Assembly: GCA_030603635.1 (NCBI GenBank)
Contig: JAUVXK010000002.1
Coordinates: 21,155-85,154 of the forward strand
DNA length: 64,000 nt
From: Burkholderiales bacterium
GTDB lineage: Bacteria > Pseudomonadota > Gammaproteobacteria > Burkholderiales > Burkholderiaceae_C
Reading direction: 5' to 3'
The notes under the pieces were generated by a model. It had not been told where the DNA came from and did no database searches. It was given only the letters and a program-made list of their open reading frames with translations. Made by a program: the position numbers and the translations under genes. Shown one piece after another: positions 30,243 through 42,405 of the stretch (its first letter is position 1; every line of letters starts with the position of its first letter).

Positions 30243-31574
30243 CTAGGTGTCGTAAGGGTTCGCCGAGGTCTTGAACTCAATGCGCAGAGGAGTGCCCACG
30301 AGGTCGAAGGCCTTGCGGAAACGGCCCTCCAGGAATCGCTTGTAGGCATCGGTGACGCCCTCCAGCGAGTTGCCGTGGATCACGATCACCGGTGGGTTCA
30401 TGCCCCCCTGGTGGGCGTAACGCATCTTGGGCCGGTACATGCCGCTGCGTTTCGGCGCTTGAAAGGCCACGGCCTCCTGCAGCAGCCGGGTCAGCACCGG
30501 GGTGGGCATCTTTTTCGTCGCCGACGCGTAGGCCTGGGCAATCGACTTCCACAACGGGGCGATGCCCTGTCGCTTGATGGCCGAGATGGTGTGCATCGGC
30601 GCGAACTTGAGGAATGCAAGACGGCTCTCGATCGAGCGCTGCAGTTGCTCGCGCTGGTAGCTGTCGATGGCGTCCCACTTGTTGATCGCGATCACCACCG
30701 CCCGCCCGCTGTCGAGGATGTAGCCGGCGATGTGCGCGTCCTGATCAGTGACGCCCTGGGTCGCGTCGAGCAAGAGCAGCACCACGTGGGCGTTTTCGAT
30801 GGCCTGCAATGTCTTGACAACGGAAAACTTCTCGATCGCCTCGAACACCTTGCCCTTGCGGCGCAGGCCGGCCGTGTCGATGAGCTCGAACTTCTGCCCA
30901 TTGCGCTCAAACGGCACCGAAATGGCGTCCCGGGTCGTGCCGGGGAGGTCAAAGGCCACCAGACGCTCTTCGCCCAGCCAGGCATTGATCAACGTGGATT
31001 TGCCCACGTTGGGGCGTCCGGCGACCGCCAGCCGGATCACGGCGTCTTCGGCCGCCTCGGTTTCGGGTATCTCATCGGGCCAGTGGATGCTGTCCAGCGC
31101 GGCCTCGATCATGGAGCGCACGCCCTGACCATGAGCAGCCGACACCGGGATCACCTCGCCCAGGCCCAGCTCATAGAACTCGGACAACTGGGCGCCCGCC
31201 TTCATGCCCTCGGCCTTGTTGGCCACCAGCAAGCAGGGTTTGTCCAGCTTGCGCAGGTAGTTGGCGATGTCGTGGTCCTGGGCGCTCAGGCCATCCCGTG
31301 CATCAAGCACGAAGATCACCACGTCGGATTCGGCCACGGCCTGGCGCGTCTGCCTGGCCATTTCCTTGTAGATGCCGCTGCCGGCATCGGGCTCGAAACC
31401 GCCGGTGTCGATGACGATGAACTCGCGCTTGCCCAGACGGGCATTGCCGTAATGCCGGTCACGCGTGAGGCCGGGAAAATCGGCAACGATCGCGTCACGC
31501 GTCTTGGTCAGGCGGTTGTAGAGCGTGGACTTGCCCACATTGGGCCGCCCCACCAAGGCAATGACAGGTTTCAT
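30243..31574 (-). CDS. der: Ribosome biogenesis GTPase Der (EngA)
   Basis: 443 aa with two tandem GTPase domains, each with a [10 protein letters not shown]-loop (first at residues 9-17, second near 187), and a C-terminal KH-like domain. It is needed for 50S subunit assembly. Its ATG overlaps the bamB stop (ATGA at 31571-31574), a coupling often seen for bamB-der. The short 82-base gap to hfq shows no clear terminator. Confidence 0.97.
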   Translation of the reverse strand: MKPVIALVGRPNVGKSTLYNRLTKTRDAIVADFPGLTRDRHYGNARLGKREFIVIDTGGFEPDAGSGIYKEMARQTRQAVAESDVVIFVLDARDGLSAQDHDIANYLRKLDKPCLLVANKAEGMKAGAQLSEFYELGLGEVIPVSAAHGQGVRSMIEAALDSIHWPDEIPETEAAEDAVIRLAVAGRPNVGKSTLINAWLGEERLVAFDLPGTTRDAISVPFERNGQKFELIDTAGLRRKGKVFEAIEKFSVVKTLQAIENAHVVLLLLDATQGVTDQDAHIAGYILDSGRAVVIAINKWDAIDSYQREQLQRSIESRLAFLKFAPMHTISAIKRQGIAPLWKSIAQAYASATKKMPTPVLTRLLQEAVAFQAPKRSGMYRPKMRYAHQGGMNPPVIVIHGNSLEGVTDAYKRFLEGRFRKAFDLVGTPLRIEFKTSANPYDT

Positions 31575-32737
31575 TCAGGACGCCAGCCGAAAACACCACC
31601 GTTGCGTGTGACCGCCACGAGCGTGTTGCCCGCGAGGAAAGGACCGCTCACGATGGCCGAACCATCGGTGTTCAGGCGGTTGAGCATGGCACCGTTGTCC
31701 CGTGACAGCAGGTGCAGGAAGCCTTGGGCATCGCCGACGATGATCGAGCGCCCTGCGGCCAGCGGCGCGGTGACGCCCCGATGCAGCAAGGCGTCGCTGG
31801 ACCAGGCTCGCTCGCCCGTGTCCCGACGCCAGGCGACCACGCGCCCGTTGCGCTCGGCGCCATAGACCCGATCCGCATCGGCGGCCACTCCCACAGCGCC
31901 ATCCGATGGCTGGGTCCACTGCACCGTGCCACGGCTGGCGTCGACACAACCGACAGCGGACTGGAAGGCGCGTGCACAGACCTGATCACCAACCCGGCCG
32001 ACGCGATCCACCAGATCCACCAGGCGCTCGATTTCATTGACCCCACGCGGCGTGGCGAGGGGAGCATCCCAGCGGATGCGGCCGTTCAGCGGATCAAACG
32101 CGACAAGGCGCCCTGAAACACCGGCCAGGAGGGTGTCACCGACCGCAGTGAGCACACCGGCCTGCTGCAGCACCAGCGGATCGGCGCCACGCGCGGCCTG
32201 CGTCCAGAGACGGGCACCCGAACGGGCATCGAAGGCGGTAACGCTGCGATCGGCACTGAGGACGAACACGCGCTGCCCCGCCACGAGGGGGGCGGTGAAC
32301 ACCCGTGCCGGCAGGCGGGCGCGCCATAGCTCGCCGGAAGACTGCACGACCACCAGTTCATTGGCACGCGTGACCACGGCCGCCAGCTGGCCGTCGGACC
32401 CCACCCCAGCGGACAGAGGTGCTCCCACCTCGACGCGCCAGACCATCTGGCCCGAAGCACCATCGATGGCGACCACGGAACCGGCCGCGTTGGCGAGAAA
32501 CACCTGCTGGCCGCGCACGGCAGGCGTCATCAGGGCATCGACCGGACCGATGGCAGCGTTCCAGACCCGGGAAGCCGGGACCAGAGCCGTCACGGGCACC
32601 AGGGGAGCCGGCTCGGGACGTTTGGGGCCGGACGAACAGGCCGACAACAGCGCAGCAAGCAGCAGGACAGCAGCCCCACAGCGGACCCGGGCAGTATCGG
32701 CGGAAAAATTCTGGCTCACGGCAGACGCTCCCTTCAT
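31571..32737 (-). CDS. bamB: Outer membrane protein assembly lipoprotein BamB
   Basis: 388 aa. The lipoprotein signal ends in the lipobox LLSAC with Cys34 as the lipid anchor. The mature part is an eight-bladed PQQ-type beta-propeller with repeats such as [15 protein letters not shown] and [15 protein letters not shown]. It assists BamA in the BAM complex. ATG 32737 overlaps the yfgM-like stop (ATGA); a GTG six codons later (32719) has a good GGGAG ribosome site and gives a more normal signal peptide, so the true start may be there. Confidence 0.94.
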   Translation of the reverse strand: MKGASAVSQNFSADTARVRCGAAVLLLAALLSACSSGPKRPEPAPLVPVTALVPASRVWNAAIGPVDALMTPAVRGQQVFLANAAGSVVAIDGASGQMVWRVEVGAPLSAGVGSDGQLAAVVTRANELVVVQSSGELWRARLPARVFTAPLVAGQRVFVLSADRSVTAFDARSGARLWTQAARGADPLVLQQAGVLTAVGDTLLAGVSGRLVAFDPLNGRIRWDAPLATPRGVNEIERLVDLVDRVGRVGDQVCARAFQSAVGCVDASRGTVQWTQPSDGAVGVAADADRVYGAERNGRVVAWRRDTGERAWSSDALLHRGVTAPLAAGRSIIVGDAQGFLHLLSRDNGAMLNRLNTDGSAIVSGPFLAGNTLVAVTRNGGVFGWRPE

Positions 32738-33390
32738 TCAGACGCCCGCGCCGGGTCTACCCCCAGGGCGTTCAGCTTGGCTTCGACGATGCGACGATAG
32801 TCCACTTCGGGGCTCATGGCACGCCACGATGCCCGGTAGGCCTCACGGGCCGCCTCGGTCTGACCCTGGGCGAGCAGCGCGTCGCCACGCCGATCCGCCA
32901 CCAGCGCGGCATATTCTGCTGGCACGCTGCCGCTGAGCCAGTTCAGTGCCGCCGCGTAATCGCCGGCATCCATCTCGAGACCCGCCAATCTCAGACGCGC
33001 AGCCGCGACGATGCCGGGGTCAGACGCCTTGTCGACCACGGCCTTGAGCGCTTCCCGGGATTCGTCGGTTGCGCCTGTATCGTGCAACACGCGGGCGGCC
33101 AGCAGGCCCGCCTGTTGCGCCTGGGCGGAACGACCTGCCTGCTTCTGCATGTCGGACCAGACACGGCGCACGCGGTCCACGTCGTTCGCCCGCGCGGCGC
33201 GGTCCAGCTCGTCATACAGTGTCGCCGCTTCCAGTGCCGTCTTGCGCTGCCAGTACTGCCAGCCGTTCCAGGCAGCGTACCCTCCCAGCACGGCGATGAG
33301 CAGCCAGGTGATGAGATTGCCGTAACGGGCCCAGAAGTGCTTGATCTGGGCCAGTTGTTCCTGTTCTTGCAGGTCGTAGGGTGAGGCCAT
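32734..33390 (-). CDS. YfgM-like membrane-anchored tetratricopeptide protein
   Basis: 218 aa with a cytosolic N-terminus, one membrane anchor (about residues 24-41, NLITWLLIAVLGGYAAWNGW) and a periplasmic TPR domain (AALNWLSGSVPAEYAALVADRRGDALLAQGQ). In E. coli YfgM binds SecYEG and periplasmic chaperones. The position between hisS and bamB is the same as in E. coli, which supports the assignment. Confidence 0.88.
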   Translation of the reverse strand: MASPYDLQEQEQLAQIKHFWARYGNLITWLLIAVLGGYAAWNGWQYWQRKTALEAATLYDELDRAARANDVDRVRRVWSDMQKQAGRSAQAQQAGLLAARVLHDTGATDESREALKAVVDKASDPGIVAAARLRLAGLEMDAGDYAAALNWLSGSVPAEYAALVADRRGDALLAQGQTEAAREAYRASWRAMSPEVDYRRIVEAKLNALGVDPARASE

Positions 33391-33459
33391 GGAATGCGTG
33401 TGTGGATGGGTACTGCGTGTGCAGGGATTGTAGGGGGTCGGCTGCGCAAGCCCGGGCGG

Positions 33460-34752
33460 TCAGCGCAGCCGCGTTGCCCAGACCGATGCATCGGTCAGCG
33501 GCAGCAACGTCTGTTCGGTGATCGCACCCGGGGCGTCGGCGCGTAGCGGTTTGACTGCCACCTGCCCGGCGGCCAGTTCGCTCTCGCCGAAGATGAGCGC
33601 GTAGCGCGCGCCGCTGGCGTCTGCCTTCTTGAACTGGGACTTCATGCTGCCCTGCCCGTCCGGGCCGCCGGCATGCATCAGCACCGAAACGCCGGCCTGG
33701 CGCAGCACACGCAGCGCCTGCATCACGGTGGCCTGGCCTTCTGCCTGCGGCACGATGGCGTAGCAATCTGGCGCTGGAGAGGCCGGCAGGCGGTTCTGTG
33801 CCTTGAGCAGCTCCAGAATGCGCTCCACCCCCAGCGCCCAGCCCACCGCCGGGGCAGGCTTGCCGCCGATCTGGGCGATCAGGCCGTCGTAACGCCCACC
33901 GGCGCAGACCGTACCCTGCGCACCGAGCGAGGTGGTCACGAACTCGAATACGCTGAGGTTGTAGTAGTCCATGCCCCGCACCAGGCGCGGGTTGATGCGG
34001 TAGGCAATGCCCTGGGCATCCAGCAGGCCGCGCAGGGCGTTGAAATGCACCAGCGACTCGGCCCCGAGGTGGTCCATCAGCTTCGGGGCTGCCTCCACCA
34101 GGGCCTGCATGGCCGGGTTCTTGGTGTCGAGGATACGCAGTGGGTTGCTGTGCAGGCGGCGCCTGGCGTCTTCATCGAGCTGATCGGCGTGCTGCTCCAG
34201 GTAAGCGATGAGCGCCTGCCGGTGCGCCTGCCGTTCTGCGGGCTGACCCAGGCTGTTGATTTCCAGGGTGATGTCGGTCAGGCCCAGTTCGGCCCACAGG
34301 TCGGCGGCCATGACGATAAGTTCCGCGTCCACGTCGGGCCCGGTGAAGCCCAGCGCCTCGGCCCCCACCTGATGGAACTGGCGGTAGCGGCCACGCTGCG
34401 GGCGCTCATGGCGGAACATCGGGCCCATGTAGTACAGGCGCTTGGGGCCATCGTAGAGCTGGTTGTGCTCGATCACCGCGCGCACCACGCCGGCCGTGGC
34501 CTCGGGGCGCAGAGTGAGCTGCTCGCCATTGAGGCGGTCCTCGAAGGAGTACATCTCCTTCTCGACGATGTCGGTCACCTCGCCGAGGCCGCGAACGAAC
34601 AGACCCGTGGGCTCCACGATGGGCGTGCGCACGTTGCGGTAGGCGTAGCGCGCCATCAGGTCGCGGATCTTGCCTTCCAGCCATTCCCAGTGCGCCGACT
34701 CCGGCGCAAAAATATCGTTCATGCCTTTGACGGCACTCAGTTTCTCTGCCAT
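33460..34752 (-). CDS. hisS: Histidine--tRNA ligase
   Basis: 430 aa class II aminoacyl-tRNA synthetase. Motif 2 is in [21 protein letters not shown], and the histidine-specific motifs are [15 protein letters not shown] and GGRYDGL; a C-terminal anticodon-binding domain is present. The start at 34752 ([14 protein letters not shown]) is the conserved N-terminus; an open frame extending upstream through ispG is not coding. It follows ispG by 29 bases. Confidence 0.97.
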   Translation of the reverse strand: MAEKLSAVKGMNDIFAPESAHWEWLEGKIRDLMARYAYRNVRTPIVEPTGLFVRGLGEVTDIVEKEMYSFEDRLNGEQLTLRPEATAGVVRAVIEHNQLYDGPKRLYYMGPMFRHERPQRGRYRQFHQVGAEALGFTGPDVDAELIVMAADLWAELGLTDITLEINSLGQPAERQAHRQALIAYLEQHADQLDEDARRRLHSNPLRILDTKNPAMQALVEAAPKLMDHLGAESLVHFNALRGLLDAQGIAYRINPRLVRGMDYYNLSVFEFVTTSLGAQGTVCAGGRYDGLIAQIGGKPAPAVGWALGVERILELLKAQNRLPASPAPDCYAIVPQAEGQATVMQALRVLRQAGVSVLMHAGGPDGQGSMKSQFKKADASGARYALIFGESELAAGQVAVKPLRADAPGAITEQTLLPLTDASVWATRLR

Positions 34753-34781
34753 GTGTTTTGCTTGTCTGTGTTCAACCACGC

Positions 34782-36059
34782 CTATGCGGACGCACTGAAC
34801 TTCTGGTGGATGTAGTCCTGGACGATCTGCTGGAACTCGGTGGCAATGGCCTCGCCCCTCAGTGTCAGGCGCTTCTCGCCATCGATGAACACCGGGGCGG
34901 CAGGCGCCTCGCCGGTACCCGGCAGGCTGATGCCGATGTCGGCGTGCTTGCTTTCGCCGGGTCCATTGACAATGCAGCCCATCACCGCGACCTTGAGGTT
35001 TTCCACGCCGGGGTAGCGCTCGCGCCACTGCGGCATGGAGGCGCGCAGGAAGTCGTCGATCTGCTTGGCCAGTTCCTGGAAGGTGGTGCTGGTGGTTCGG
35101 CCGCAACCGGGGCAGGCCGTGACGCTGGGAACGAAGCTGCGCAGCCCCAGGGCCTGCAGAATCTCCATCGCCACCACCACCTCCTGAGTGCGGGGCTCGC
35201 CCGGCTGCGGCGTGAGCGAGACGCGAATCGTGTCGCCAATGCCCTGCTGCAGCAGCACCGACAGTGCCGCCGCTGAAGCCACCGTGCCCTTGGTGCCCAT
35301 GCCCGCCTCGGTCAAGCCCAGGTGCAGAGGGTAATCGCAACGCTCGTGCAACCGCTGGTACACGGCAATCAGATCCTGCACCCCACTGACCTTGCACGAC
35401 AGCACGATGTCCTCGGGCTTCATGCCGATCTGCTCGGCTTGTGCAGCGGACTGCAGTGCAGAGGTGATCAGGGCCTCATACATCACCTGTTTGGCGTCCC
35501 AGGGCTGGGCGCGCCGGGCGTTCTCGTCCATCATGGACGCGAGCAGGTCCTGATCCAGGCTGCCCCAGTTCACACCAATGCGGATGTGCTTGTTCCAGCG
35601 CAGCGCGGCTTCAACCATCTGGCCGAACTGCCGATCTTTCTTCTCACCTCGCCCCACGTTGCCGGGGTTGATGCGGTACTTGGACAAGGCCTGGGCCATG
35701 TCGGGGTAATCGGTGAGCAGGCGGTGGCCGTTGTAGTGGAAGTCGCCGATCAGCGGCACCGCAATGCCCATGCGGTCGAGCTGCTCACGAATGTAAGGCA
35801 CCGCCTTGGCCGCGTCGTCATTGTTGACGGTGATGCGCACCAGTTCTGAACCCGCCTGCGCCAGTTCCTTGACTTGAATGGCCGTGGCCACCGCATCGGC
35901 GGTGTCGGTGTTGGTCATGGACTGCACGCGCACCGGCGCGCTGCCCCCCAGGGTGACCCGGTGATCTCCCCAGGCCACCACACCCATGCGCGATTTGCGG
36001 GATGCGAACGGGCTGGACACAGGCATGCCCGGCTCACGCTCGGATGAAAGGACATTCAT
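34782..36059 (-). CDS. ispG: 4-hydroxy-3-methylbut-2-enyl diphosphate synthase
   Basis: 425 aa iron-sulfur enzyme (GcpE) that converts MEcPP to HMBPP in the MEP isoprenoid pathway. The cluster cysteines lie in [10 protein letters not shown] and [18 protein letters not shown] near the C-terminus, with the N-terminal TIM barrel ([17 protein letters not shown]). ATG 36059 is four bases after the rodZ stop; an internal ATG at 36026 is an alternative. The order rodZ-ispG-hisS is conserved. Confidence 0.96.
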   Translation of the reverse strand: MNVLSSEREPGMPVSSPFASRKSRMGVVAWGDHRVTLGGSAPVRVQSMTNTDTADAVATAIQVKELAQAGSELVRITVNNDDAAKAVPYIREQLDRMGIAVPLIGDFHYNGHRLLTDYPDMAQALSKYRINPGNVGRGEKKDRQFGQMVEAALRWNKHIRIGVNWGSLDQDLLASMMDENARRAQPWDAKQVMYEALITSALQSAAQAEQIGMKPEDIVLSCKVSGVQDLIAVYQRLHERCDYPLHLGLTEAGMGTKGTVASAAALSVLLQQGIGDTIRVSLTPQPGEPRTQEVVVAMEILQALGLRSFVPSVTACPGCGRTTSTTFQELAKQIDDFLRASMPQWRERYPGVENLKVAVMGCIVNGPGESKHADIGISLPGTGEAPAAPVFIDGEKRLTLRGEAIATEFQQIVQDYIHQKFSASA

Positions 36060-36063
36060 GGTG

Positions 36064-36951
36064 TCAGCGCACCTCGAAACGGGCCACGTTGTTGCGGACA
36101 TGGGGCGCCAAGGCAAAGGACTCACCACGCAAGGTTGCCTCGACTTCATCCGCCCGCCCAACCACGACGGCCAGTGGGAAATCGGCAGAAAATGCCACGG
36201 CCTCACCCGCCTGCAGGCTGCGCTGGAGCAACACACGCCCCGATGCCCCGCTGACCTGCACCCATGAGGTCTCGCGAGCACGCAGACGGAACACCCCTTC
36301 CGGCGAGAGGGCATCATCGGCCGCTGCCGGGGCGACTTCTGCAAAGGAGGGCGCGGGCATGGTCTCAGGCTCGGCAGGGGCCACATCGGTCGAGGTTCCG
36401 ACGCCGACCGCATCGCCCTCGGCCGTCAGGGGTTCGACAGCCACAGCCACCGGAGACAGAGTCGTGCGCTGCGGAGGCGGCGTTGAGGCCGAAGGCAGCA
36501 GGAACCACAGGACCACCGCCACCACCAGGACCAGCAACGCGAATGCTATGGGCCACGACAGCCGGCGCCCCACCAGCGGGGTCGGCCCCGCTGTCTTGAG
36601 CGAGGCTTGTCGCACTGGCATGGGCGCATTGATGGAGCGCTCGATATCACCTAGCCGCACTTCCGCCGATGCGGGCAGGCTCGCCAGAATCGGTCCCGGG
36701 TCCACCTTCAGCACTCGGCACACGCTCAAGGCGAGCGCCCGGGCAAACGTCATATCGGGCAATTCGTCGTAGCGCCCAGCCTCCAGGGCCTCCAACCGCC
36801 GCACGGGGACCTTGAGCATGGCGGCCAGGGCCACCAGGTGCAGACCGGCGCGCTCACGGGCCTGTCGCAAGGTCAGCACCGCAACCGCGGGCGCACCGGA
36901 CTCTTCTGGATGTTCCTGCGGCTGCACTCGATCGTTCACGTTCTCACTCAT
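36064..36951 (-). CDS. rodZ: Cytoskeleton protein RodZ
   Basis: 295 aa. It has an N-terminal HTH_25/Xre-like domain (about 27-95, [19 protein letters not shown]), one membrane segment (about 132-153), a variable Pro/Ala-rich linker, and a C-terminal periplasmic DUF4115 domain ([20 protein letters not shown]). It anchors MreB and controls rod shape. Its start overlaps the end of pilW by 8 bases, so the two are translationally coupled. Confidence 0.93.
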   Translation of the reverse strand: MSENVNDRVQPQEHPEESGAPAVAVLTLRQARERAGLHLVALAAMLKVPVRRLEALEAGRYDELPDMTFARALALSVCRVLKVDPGPILASLPASAEVRLGDIERSINAPMPVRQASLKTAGPTPLVGRRLSWPIAFALLVLVVAVVLWFLLPSASTPPPQRTTLSPVAVAVEPLTAEGDAVGVGTSTDVAPAEPETMPAPSFAEVAPAAADDALSPEGVFRLRARETSWVQVSGASGRVLLQRSLQAGEAVAFSADFPLAVVVGRADEVEATLRGESFALAPHVRNNVARFEVR

Positions 36952-37747
36952 TGAATGCTCCCCGCTCGTAGGCGTTAGCCTCGCGCGACTCGGGGAATCG
37001 GCGCAGCAACTGGGTGGCCAGCTGCCGGGCGGCCTCCCGGTTCTGGAGCCGGTTTTCGATCTTGATGCCGAGCCAGAGCGACTCGGCGTTTGCGAATTCG
37101 GAATTGTTCAGCCGCCTGAGATAGAAACGGGCACGTTCGCTGTCACCCCGCTGGTGCAACAGCAACGCCAGGTTGTACACCGTGATCGGATTGGCTGAAT
37201 CCAGCTCGAAGGAACGCATCAGGCTCTGCTCGGCCTCGGTACGCTGTCCAGCCCTCGCCTGGCATATCCCCTGCACCATCCACGTACGAGCAGCGGAGCG
37301 GTAGCCAGGCGACTGCAGCGCACGGGCGAACGCCTGTGTGGCGTCGGCCTGACGATCGGCCTGACAGTAGAACCAGCCCAGGTTGTGCCAGGTGTCGCCG
37401 TCGCGTGGCGCCAGGCGCAATGCCTGCTGAAAGCTGTCTTCGGCCAGACGGGGTTCGTCCAGCCGCATGAAGATCAACCCGCGCAGGTTGTAGGCCGCCG
37501 CAAAGGTGGGGTCGGCATTCAGCGACTGCTTGACCTCGTCCAGTGCCACGGTGGCCTGGCCCTGCTCGAAGTAACCCGCAGCAAGCTCAAGACGGATTCG
37601 CGCACGGCGGCGGGCTTCCGGTTCGTCCGACTCGGTGACCCAGACCCGATCCCCTTCGATGCGGGGCACGTTAGAAGCGCACCCGGCCTGCAGGGCCAGG
37701 AGCGCCACACCCATCCACAGCGCACACCATCGCCACGCCCAAGTCAT
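36944..37747 (-). CDS. pilW: Type IV pilus biogenesis/stability lipoprotein PilW (PilF)
   Basis: 267 aa TPR lipoprotein. The lipobox LQAGC places the lipidated cysteine at residue 23, and about six TPR motifs follow ([39 protein letters not shown]). It is the pilotin-type factor for PilQ secretin assembly. Start ATG 37747 has AGGAG 8 bases upstream and overlaps the rlmN stop (ATGA). It is flanked by rlmN and rodZ as in other proteobacteria. Confidence 0.92.
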   Translation of the reverse strand: MTWAWRWCALWMGVALLALQAGCASNVPRIEGDRVWVTESDEPEARRRARIRLELAAGYFEQGQATVALDEVKQSLNADPTFAAAYNLRGLIFMRLDEPRLAEDSFQQALRLAPRDGDTWHNLGWFYCQADRQADATQAFARALQSPGYRSAARTWMVQGICQARAGQRTEAEQSLMRSFELDSANPITVYNLALLLHQRGDSERARFYLRRLNNSEFANAESLWLGIKIENRLQNREAARQLATQLLRRFPESREANAYERGAFNE

Positions 37748-38895
37748 GCAGAGGTCTCCTTGATTGATGGCTTCCACACCACCGGCTGGCCTTCCTCCCG
37801 GCGACGTTGCGCCAGCCGCTGCGCCGCGTTGGTCCTGTCCAGCACATCGCCGGCGAGTTGCCCACAGGCGGCATCGATGTCGTCGCCACGGGTCTTGCGC
37901 ACCGTCGTCACGATGCCGGCCGCATTCAATCGCTCGGCAAAGGCCTTGACTGCGGCCTTGGTCGAGCAGCGCAATCCCGAATCGGGGAAGGGATTGAAGG
38001 GAATGAGGTTGAGCTTGCACGGCACGCCGCGCCCGCCGTGGCTCTTGAGCAGTTGGATCAGTTGCTCGGCATGCTCGGCGCGGTCATTGACGCCGTCGAG
38101 CATGCAGTATTCGAACGTGATGAAATCCCTTGGGGCAGCCGGGAGGTAGCGCAGGCAGGCATCGAGCAGTTCGGCAATGGGGTATTTGCGGTTGAGCGGA
38201 ACCAGGTCGTTGCGCAACGCGTCGTTGGGCGCATGCAGCGACACCGCCAATGCCACTGGACAGTCTTCGGCCAACCGATCCATCATCGGCACCACCCCGG
38301 AGGTGGAAACCGTGAGGCGCCGCCGCGACAGGCCATAGCCGTGATCGTCCAGCATCACGCGCAAGGCCGGCACGAGGGCATGGTAATTCTGCAGCGGCTC
38401 ACCCATACCCATCATGACCACATTGGAGATCACGCGTTCCCGGGTGTTGAAGCGCTGGCGCAGGGCATGTTCGGCAAACCACAGTTGGGCGACGATCTCA
38501 CCGGTGGTGAGGTTGCGGCTGAAGCCCTGGTGACCGGTTGAGCAGAAGCGACAGCCCACGGCACACCCGGCTTGAGAGGAGACGCACAGCGTGCCGCGAT
38601 CGTCTTCAGGGATGAACACCGACTCGACGGCGTTGCCGTCGCCCACGTCAAACAGCCATTTGACGGTACCGTCGGAGGAGGCCTGCTCGGTCAGGACGGG
38701 CAGGCCTCGCACCTCGCAGACACCGGGCAGCTTCTCACGAAGCGAGCGCGCCAGATCGGTCATGTCCTCGAAGCGGGCCACGCCTTTCTGATGGATCCAG
38801 CGGAAGAGCTGGGTGGCTCGGAAGCGCTTTTCTCCGAGCCGCTCACAGAAGGCGGCCAACCCGTCGAGGTCGAAATCGAGCAAATTGGCCGTCAT
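37744..38895 (-). CDS. rlmN: Dual-specificity 23S rRNA/tRNA adenine-C2 methyltransferase RlmN
   Basis: 383 aa radical-SAM enzyme that methylates C2 of A2503 in 23S rRNA and A37 in some tRNAs. The cluster motif CAVGCRFC gives cysteines 111, 115 and 118. The C-terminal CSTKAA segment contains the resolving cysteine. It lies 7 bases after ndk, in the conserved ndk-rlmN-pilW order. Confidence 0.96.
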   Translation of the reverse strand: MTANLLDFDLDGLAAFCERLGEKRFRATQLFRWIHQKGVARFEDMTDLARSLREKLPGVCEVRGLPVLTEQASSDGTVKWLFDVGDGNAVESVFIPEDDRGTLCVSSQAGCAVGCRFCSTGHQGFSRNLTTGEIVAQLWFAEHALRQRFNTRERVISNVVMMGMGEPLQNYHALVPALRVMLDDHGYGLSRRRLTVSTSGVVPMMDRLAEDCPVALAVSLHAPNDALRNDLVPLNRKYPIAELLDACLRYLPAAPRDFITFEYCMLDGVNDRAEHAEQLIQLLKSHGGRGVPCKLNLIPFNPFPDSGLRCSTKAAVKAFAERLNAAGIVTTVRKTRGDDIDAACGQLAGDVLDRTNAAQRLAQRRREEGQPVVWKPSIKETSA

Positions 38896-38902
38896 CGCAT
38901 GA

Positions 38903-39328
38903 TCAGCGTGCGTACACGTTCATGCCGGGGAAGAAGAAGGACACTTCCACCGCAGCGGTTTCGGGGGCGTCGGAGCCGTGCACGGCGTTGGCGTCGATGC
39001 TATCGGCGAAATCGGCGCGGATGGTGCCGGGAGCGGCCTTCTTGGGGTCGGTGGCGCCCATCAGCTCACGGTTCTTGGCAATGGCGTTCTCGCCTTCGAG
39101 CACCTGGATCATCACCGGACCGGACACCATGAAATCCACCAGATCCTTGAAGAAGGGACGCTCCTTGTGCACGGCATAGAACTGCTCGGCTTCCGCACGG
39201 GAGAGGTGAACCAGCTTGGCTGCGGCGATCTTCAGGCCGGCGGCTTCAAAGCGGCTGTAGATCTGACCGATCACGTTCTTGGCGACGGCGTCGGGTTTGA
39301 TGATGGAAAGGGTGCGTTCGATGGCCAT
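38903..39328 (-). CDS. ndk: Nucleoside diphosphate kinase
   Basis: 141 aa, family length. It has the active-site histidine motif [13 protein letters not shown] and the N-terminal [15 protein letters not shown]. It balances NTP and dNTP pools by phosphate transfer through the histidine. First gene of the ndk-rlmN-pilW-rodZ-ispG-hisS string; the 82 bases upstream hold its promoter region but no clean -35/-10 pair. Confidence 0.98.
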   Translation of the reverse strand: MAIERTLSIIKPDAVAKNVIGQIYSRFEAAGLKIAAAKLVHLSRAEAEQFYAVHKERPFFKDLVDFMVSGPVMIQVLEGENAIAKNRELMGATDPKKAAPGTIRADFADSIDANAVHGSDAPETAAVEVSFFFPGMNVYAR

Positions 39329-39410
39329 GGATAGTCCTGGTTTGTTGGAAAGTCAAAGGTTCAGCAAAGTTTTTGATTTTAACCCGTGACGGGGCCTGCC
39401 TGCCAGGAGC

Positions 39411-40598
39411 TCAACGCCCACCGCGCCCCCGTTTACCGGTCCCCGAGCGAGCCGGGCCGCCTCGAGGAGCGGGACGCGCATCTGCGCCAATGTAGCCATA
39501 GCTCGTCTTCATCGGGTCGGGCTGACCTGAGGCACCGGAACCCGGCCCGCGCTGCCGCCGGTCTTCACGGGCAGCCCCGGGCCCACGGGGCTTGGGAGGA
39601 CCGTCCACCAACTTCGGCGCACCGGGGCGCGGCCCCTGCCCCTTGCGCCGCGACGGGTTGCGATGGGTGCTGGCCTGCCGAAATTCCCGGGCCTGAGACT
39701 CCAGGGAGCGGTCCATGCCGGTGGCTTCGGTGAGACGGGCCACGTCACGGCTGTCGAGCTCCATCCAGACGCCACGGCGCAGCCCACGTGGCAGCACCAC
39801 GGCACCGTAACGGATGCGGATCAGGCGGCTGACGGCATGACCGACCGCCTCGAACATGCGGCGCACCTCGCGGTTACGTCCTTCGGCGATCGTGACCCGG
39901 TACCAGCAGTTGGCTCCGTCGCCGCCACCGTCTTCCAGGGTGATGAATTGAGCCAAACCATCGTCAAGGGGGACTCCGTCGAGCAGACGCTGCTTTTCCT
40001 CGTTGCTCAGGGCACCGAGCACTCGAACCGCATATTCACGCTGCAGGCCGAAACGGGGATGCATCAGCTTGTTGGCCAGCTCGCCTGAATTGGTGAAGAG
40101 GAGCAGCCCTTCCGTGTTCAGGTCCAGCCGCCCCACCGACTGCCACTTGCCCGTGTGCAGGCGGGGCAGGCGCCGGAACACCGTGGGCCGATTCTGCGGG
40201 TCGTCGTGGGTGACCACCTCCCCCGCCGGTTTGTGGTAGGCCAGGACCCTGGGAGGGGGCGGTGCGATACGGACCTTGATCGGCTTGCCGTTGATCTTGA
40301 TCGAGTCGCCGTACTGGATCCGCTGACCCACGTGCGCCGGCTCGCCGTTCACCGAAATGCGCCCCTCCAGGATCATCTGCTCCATCTCGAGGCGCGAGCC
40401 CAGGCCCGCCTGCGCCAGCACCTTGTGCAGTTTCGGGGCATCGGCCTGGGGACGCAGCACCCGCTTGCCCGGTATCGGGGCTTCGACGGCCTGCACCTCG
40501 TCGAAATCGCCGGACACCACCGCCTCGAAGCGGACGTCATCTTCCGCCTCTGCGGAGGGCGTTACGGGACGGGAAGGAGCTGAATCGGGCGTGGTCAT
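39411..40598 (-). CDS. rluB: 23S rRNA pseudouridine synthase RluB
   Basis: 395 aa. It has an N-terminal S4 domain ([20 protein letters not shown]), a RsuA-type pseudouridine synthase domain with the catalytic aspartate in [13 protein letters not shown], and a basic Gly/Arg/Pro-rich C-terminal tail of about 80 residues ending in GKRGRGGR. RluB modifies U2605 of 23S rRNA; the related RluF/RsuA/RluE cannot be fully excluded, but the S4 domain, tail and scpB neighbour favour RluB. Its ATG overlaps the scpB stop (ATGA). Confidence 0.92.
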   Translation of the reverse strand: MTTPDSAPSRPVTPSAEAEDDVRFEAVVSGDFDEVQAVEAPIPGKRVLRPQADAPKLHKVLAQAGLGSRLEMEQMILEGRISVNGEPAHVGQRIQYGDSIKINGKPIKVRIAPPPPRVLAYHKPAGEVVTHDDPQNRPTVFRRLPRLHTGKWQSVGRLDLNTEGLLLFTNSGELANKLMHPRFGLQREYAVRVLGALSNEEKQRLLDGVPLDDGLAQFITLEDGGGDGANCWYRVTIAEGRNREVRRMFEAVGHAVSRLIRIRYGAVVLPRGLRRGVWMELDSRDVARLTEATGMDRSLESQAREFRQASTHRNPSRRKGQGPRPGAPKLVDGPPKPRGPGAAREDRRQRGPGSGASGQPDPMKTSYGYIGADARPAPRGGPARSGTGKRGRGGR

Positions 40599-41194
40599 GT
40601 CGGGGCAGTGCTCTGGTTCGGGTGGGTCGGCGGGGTATCGGGGTCGGACAGGTCGAGACCCGGCAGGAGGTCTTCTCCGGTCGATCGGTCCTCAAGGGGC
40701 GGCAACGCATCCAGTGAACCCAAACCCAGATCGTCCAGAAACTGGCGGGTGGTAGCGTAAAGGGCCGGACGGCCCACCGTTTCCCGATGACCGATCACTT
40801 CGATCCAGCCCCGGTCTTCCAGCTGTTTGAGGATGGCCGAGTTGATGGTCACGCCACGGATGTCTTCCATGTCGCCTCGGGTGACCGGCTGCCGGTAGGC
40901 GATGATGGCCAGGGTTTCGAGAACGGCCCGGCTGTATTTCGGCGGTTTTTCGGGATGCAGCCGGTCCAGGAACGGGCGCATCTCGGGCCGGCTCTGGAAG
41001 CGCCAGCCACTGGCCAGGCAGACCAGCTCCACGCCCCTACCCGACCAGGCCAACTGCAGGTCGGCAAGGAGGCGTCGCAGGGTGTCTGGGGACAACGCCC
41101 CCTCGAACAGGGCCGCCATGTCGCGCAGCGACAGCGGCTCAGGCGCGCAGATGAGCGCGGTTTCGAGGATGCGCCGGGCATCCGCCGTGTTCAT
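40595..41194 (-). CDS. scpB: Segregation and condensation protein B
   Basis: 199 aa with two winged-helix domains ([20 protein letters not shown] and [19 protein letters not shown] are hallmark segments). It works with ScpA and SMC in chromosome condensation. The start at 41194 ([14 protein letters not shown]) gives family length. scpA is not next to it here; the upstream gene is rluD. Confidence 0.95.
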   Translation of the reverse strand: MNTADARRILETALICAPEPLSLRDMAALFEGALSPDTLRRLLADLQLAWSGRGVELVCLASGWRFQSRPEMRPFLDRLHPEKPPKYSRAVLETLAIIAYRQPVTRGDMEDIRGVTINSAILKQLEDRGWIEVIGHRETVGRPALYATTRQFLDDLGLGSLDALPPLEDRSTGEDLLPGLDLSDPDTPPTHPNQSTAPT

Positions 41195-41282
41195 GTTCCG
41201 AGGGTCCGTGCTAAGAGGGATGGTGATCCCGAGGCCCGTGCTGGGCGTCACCGCTTCACCGGTGCACCGGCGCCAGGGTCGA

Positions 41283-42344
41283 TCAGAAAAGGGAGGCAGG
41301 CTCGTCCACGTCGACCTGCCACAGATGCTCCAGATTGTAGCGCAGACCCGCTGACTCCACCGCTGACGCGATGTCGGCCGGAACCGGGCTGACGCACTGG
41401 AGCACATCGCCTGTCATGGGGTGCCGGAACGCCAGCACGTGGGCATGCAGCGCCTGCCGCTCCAACCCCCATTGCAGCCGGCCACCGTACAGCGTGTCGC
41501 CCACCAGCGGGTGACCGAGCCAGGCCATGTGCACACGGATCTGGTGGGTGCGGCCGGTGTGGAGCTTGCAGCCGACCCAACACACGGCGCGCTGGGCATC
41601 GAGCAGGCGGACTCGGGTCAGCGCCGGCTTCGCGCCCGTGGCATGGGCTGGCAGCACCGACATCCGCAAACGCTGCCGGGGATCGCGACCGATCGCCTCC
41701 CGCACCTCCCGATCGACTTCACCCGACCAGGGGCCGTGAGCCAGCGCCACATACACGCGGTGCATCCGGCGCTCGCCGATCATGCGCACCAGGGCCTCAC
41801 AGCAGGCAGAGGTTTTGGCCACCACCACGAGACCGCTGGTGTCCTTATCGAGACGGTGCACTATCCCCGCCCGTGGCAGACGGGCCGCGCCCTCGTGATG
41901 GGCCAGCAGGCCGTTGAGCAAGGTCCCGCGCCAATTGCCGGCCGCGGGATGGACCACCAGCCCCGCCGGCTTGTCCACCACCAGCAGGTGCTCGTCCTCG
42001 TACACCACGGCCAGCGCCATAGGCTCCGCCACGAAGGCGCTGGCCTGAGCGGTCGGGCGCAGCTCGACCGCGATGTCGTCCGCGACCCGGGTCTTGGCAG
42101 CGGGTTTGGATGCGGGCTGGCCATTGACACGCACCGCCCCCAGGGCCAGCAGCTGCTGTAGCCACGAGCGCGAAAACTCCGGCAACAGAACTGCCAACAC
42201 CTTGTCCAGTCGCACCCCGTGGTGATGGACCTCGGCGATGAAACGCCGGATTTCGACCGGATGCCCCGACTCCCCTTCGGCAGTCTCTGCCTCTGTTGAG
42301 AAATCCTCGTCCGCCGGGGCGCCGCCGTCGGCCGCCAGCACCAT
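41283..42344 (-). CDS. rluD: 23S rRNA pseudouridine synthase RluD
   Basis: 353 aa RluA-family enzyme that makes pseudouridines 1911, 1915 and 1917 in helix 69. An N-terminal S4 domain ([20 protein letters not shown]) precedes a catalytic domain with [15 protein letters not shown] containing the active aspartate. ATG 42344 leaves a 61-base divergent gap to bamD; longer readings would overlap bamD. The rluD-bamD divergent pair is conserved in proteobacteria. Confidence 0.94.
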   Translation of the reverse strand: MVLAADGGAPADEDFSTEAETAEGESGHPVEIRRFIAEVHHHGVRLDKVLAVLLPEFSRSWLQQLLALGAVRVNGQPASKPAAKTRVADDIAVELRPTAQASAFVAEPMALAVVYEDEHLLVVDKPAGLVVHPAAGNWRGTLLNGLLAHHEGAARLPRAGIVHRLDKDTSGLVVVAKTSACCEALVRMIGERRMHRVYVALAHGPWSGEVDREVREAIGRDPRQRLRMSVLPAHATGAKPALTRVRLLDAQRAVCWVGCKLHTGRTHQIRVHMAWLGHPLVGDTLYGGRLQWGLERQALHAHVLAFRHPMTGDVLQCVSPVPADIASAVESAGLRYNLEHLWQVDVDEPASLF

Positions 42345-42353
42345 GGCCGTCGA

Positions 42354-42359
42354 TATAAT
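42354..42359 (+). promoter_or_regulatory. Probable -10 box for bamD
   Basis: TATAAT on the plus strand, 46 bases before the bamD ATG in the short divergent region with rluD. No convincing -35 at 16-18 bases. Confidence 0.35.
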
Positions 42360-42405
42360 GGGTTTCGTCAATTCCTGATCCCGCTGTCGCAAAGGTGTGC
42401 ACTTG

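Noticed and set aside
34753-35397. Possible N-terminal extension of hisS by about 215 residues
   Set aside because: The extension is ispG sequence read in another frame; HisS homologues start at [13 protein letters not shown], and no fusion is credible.
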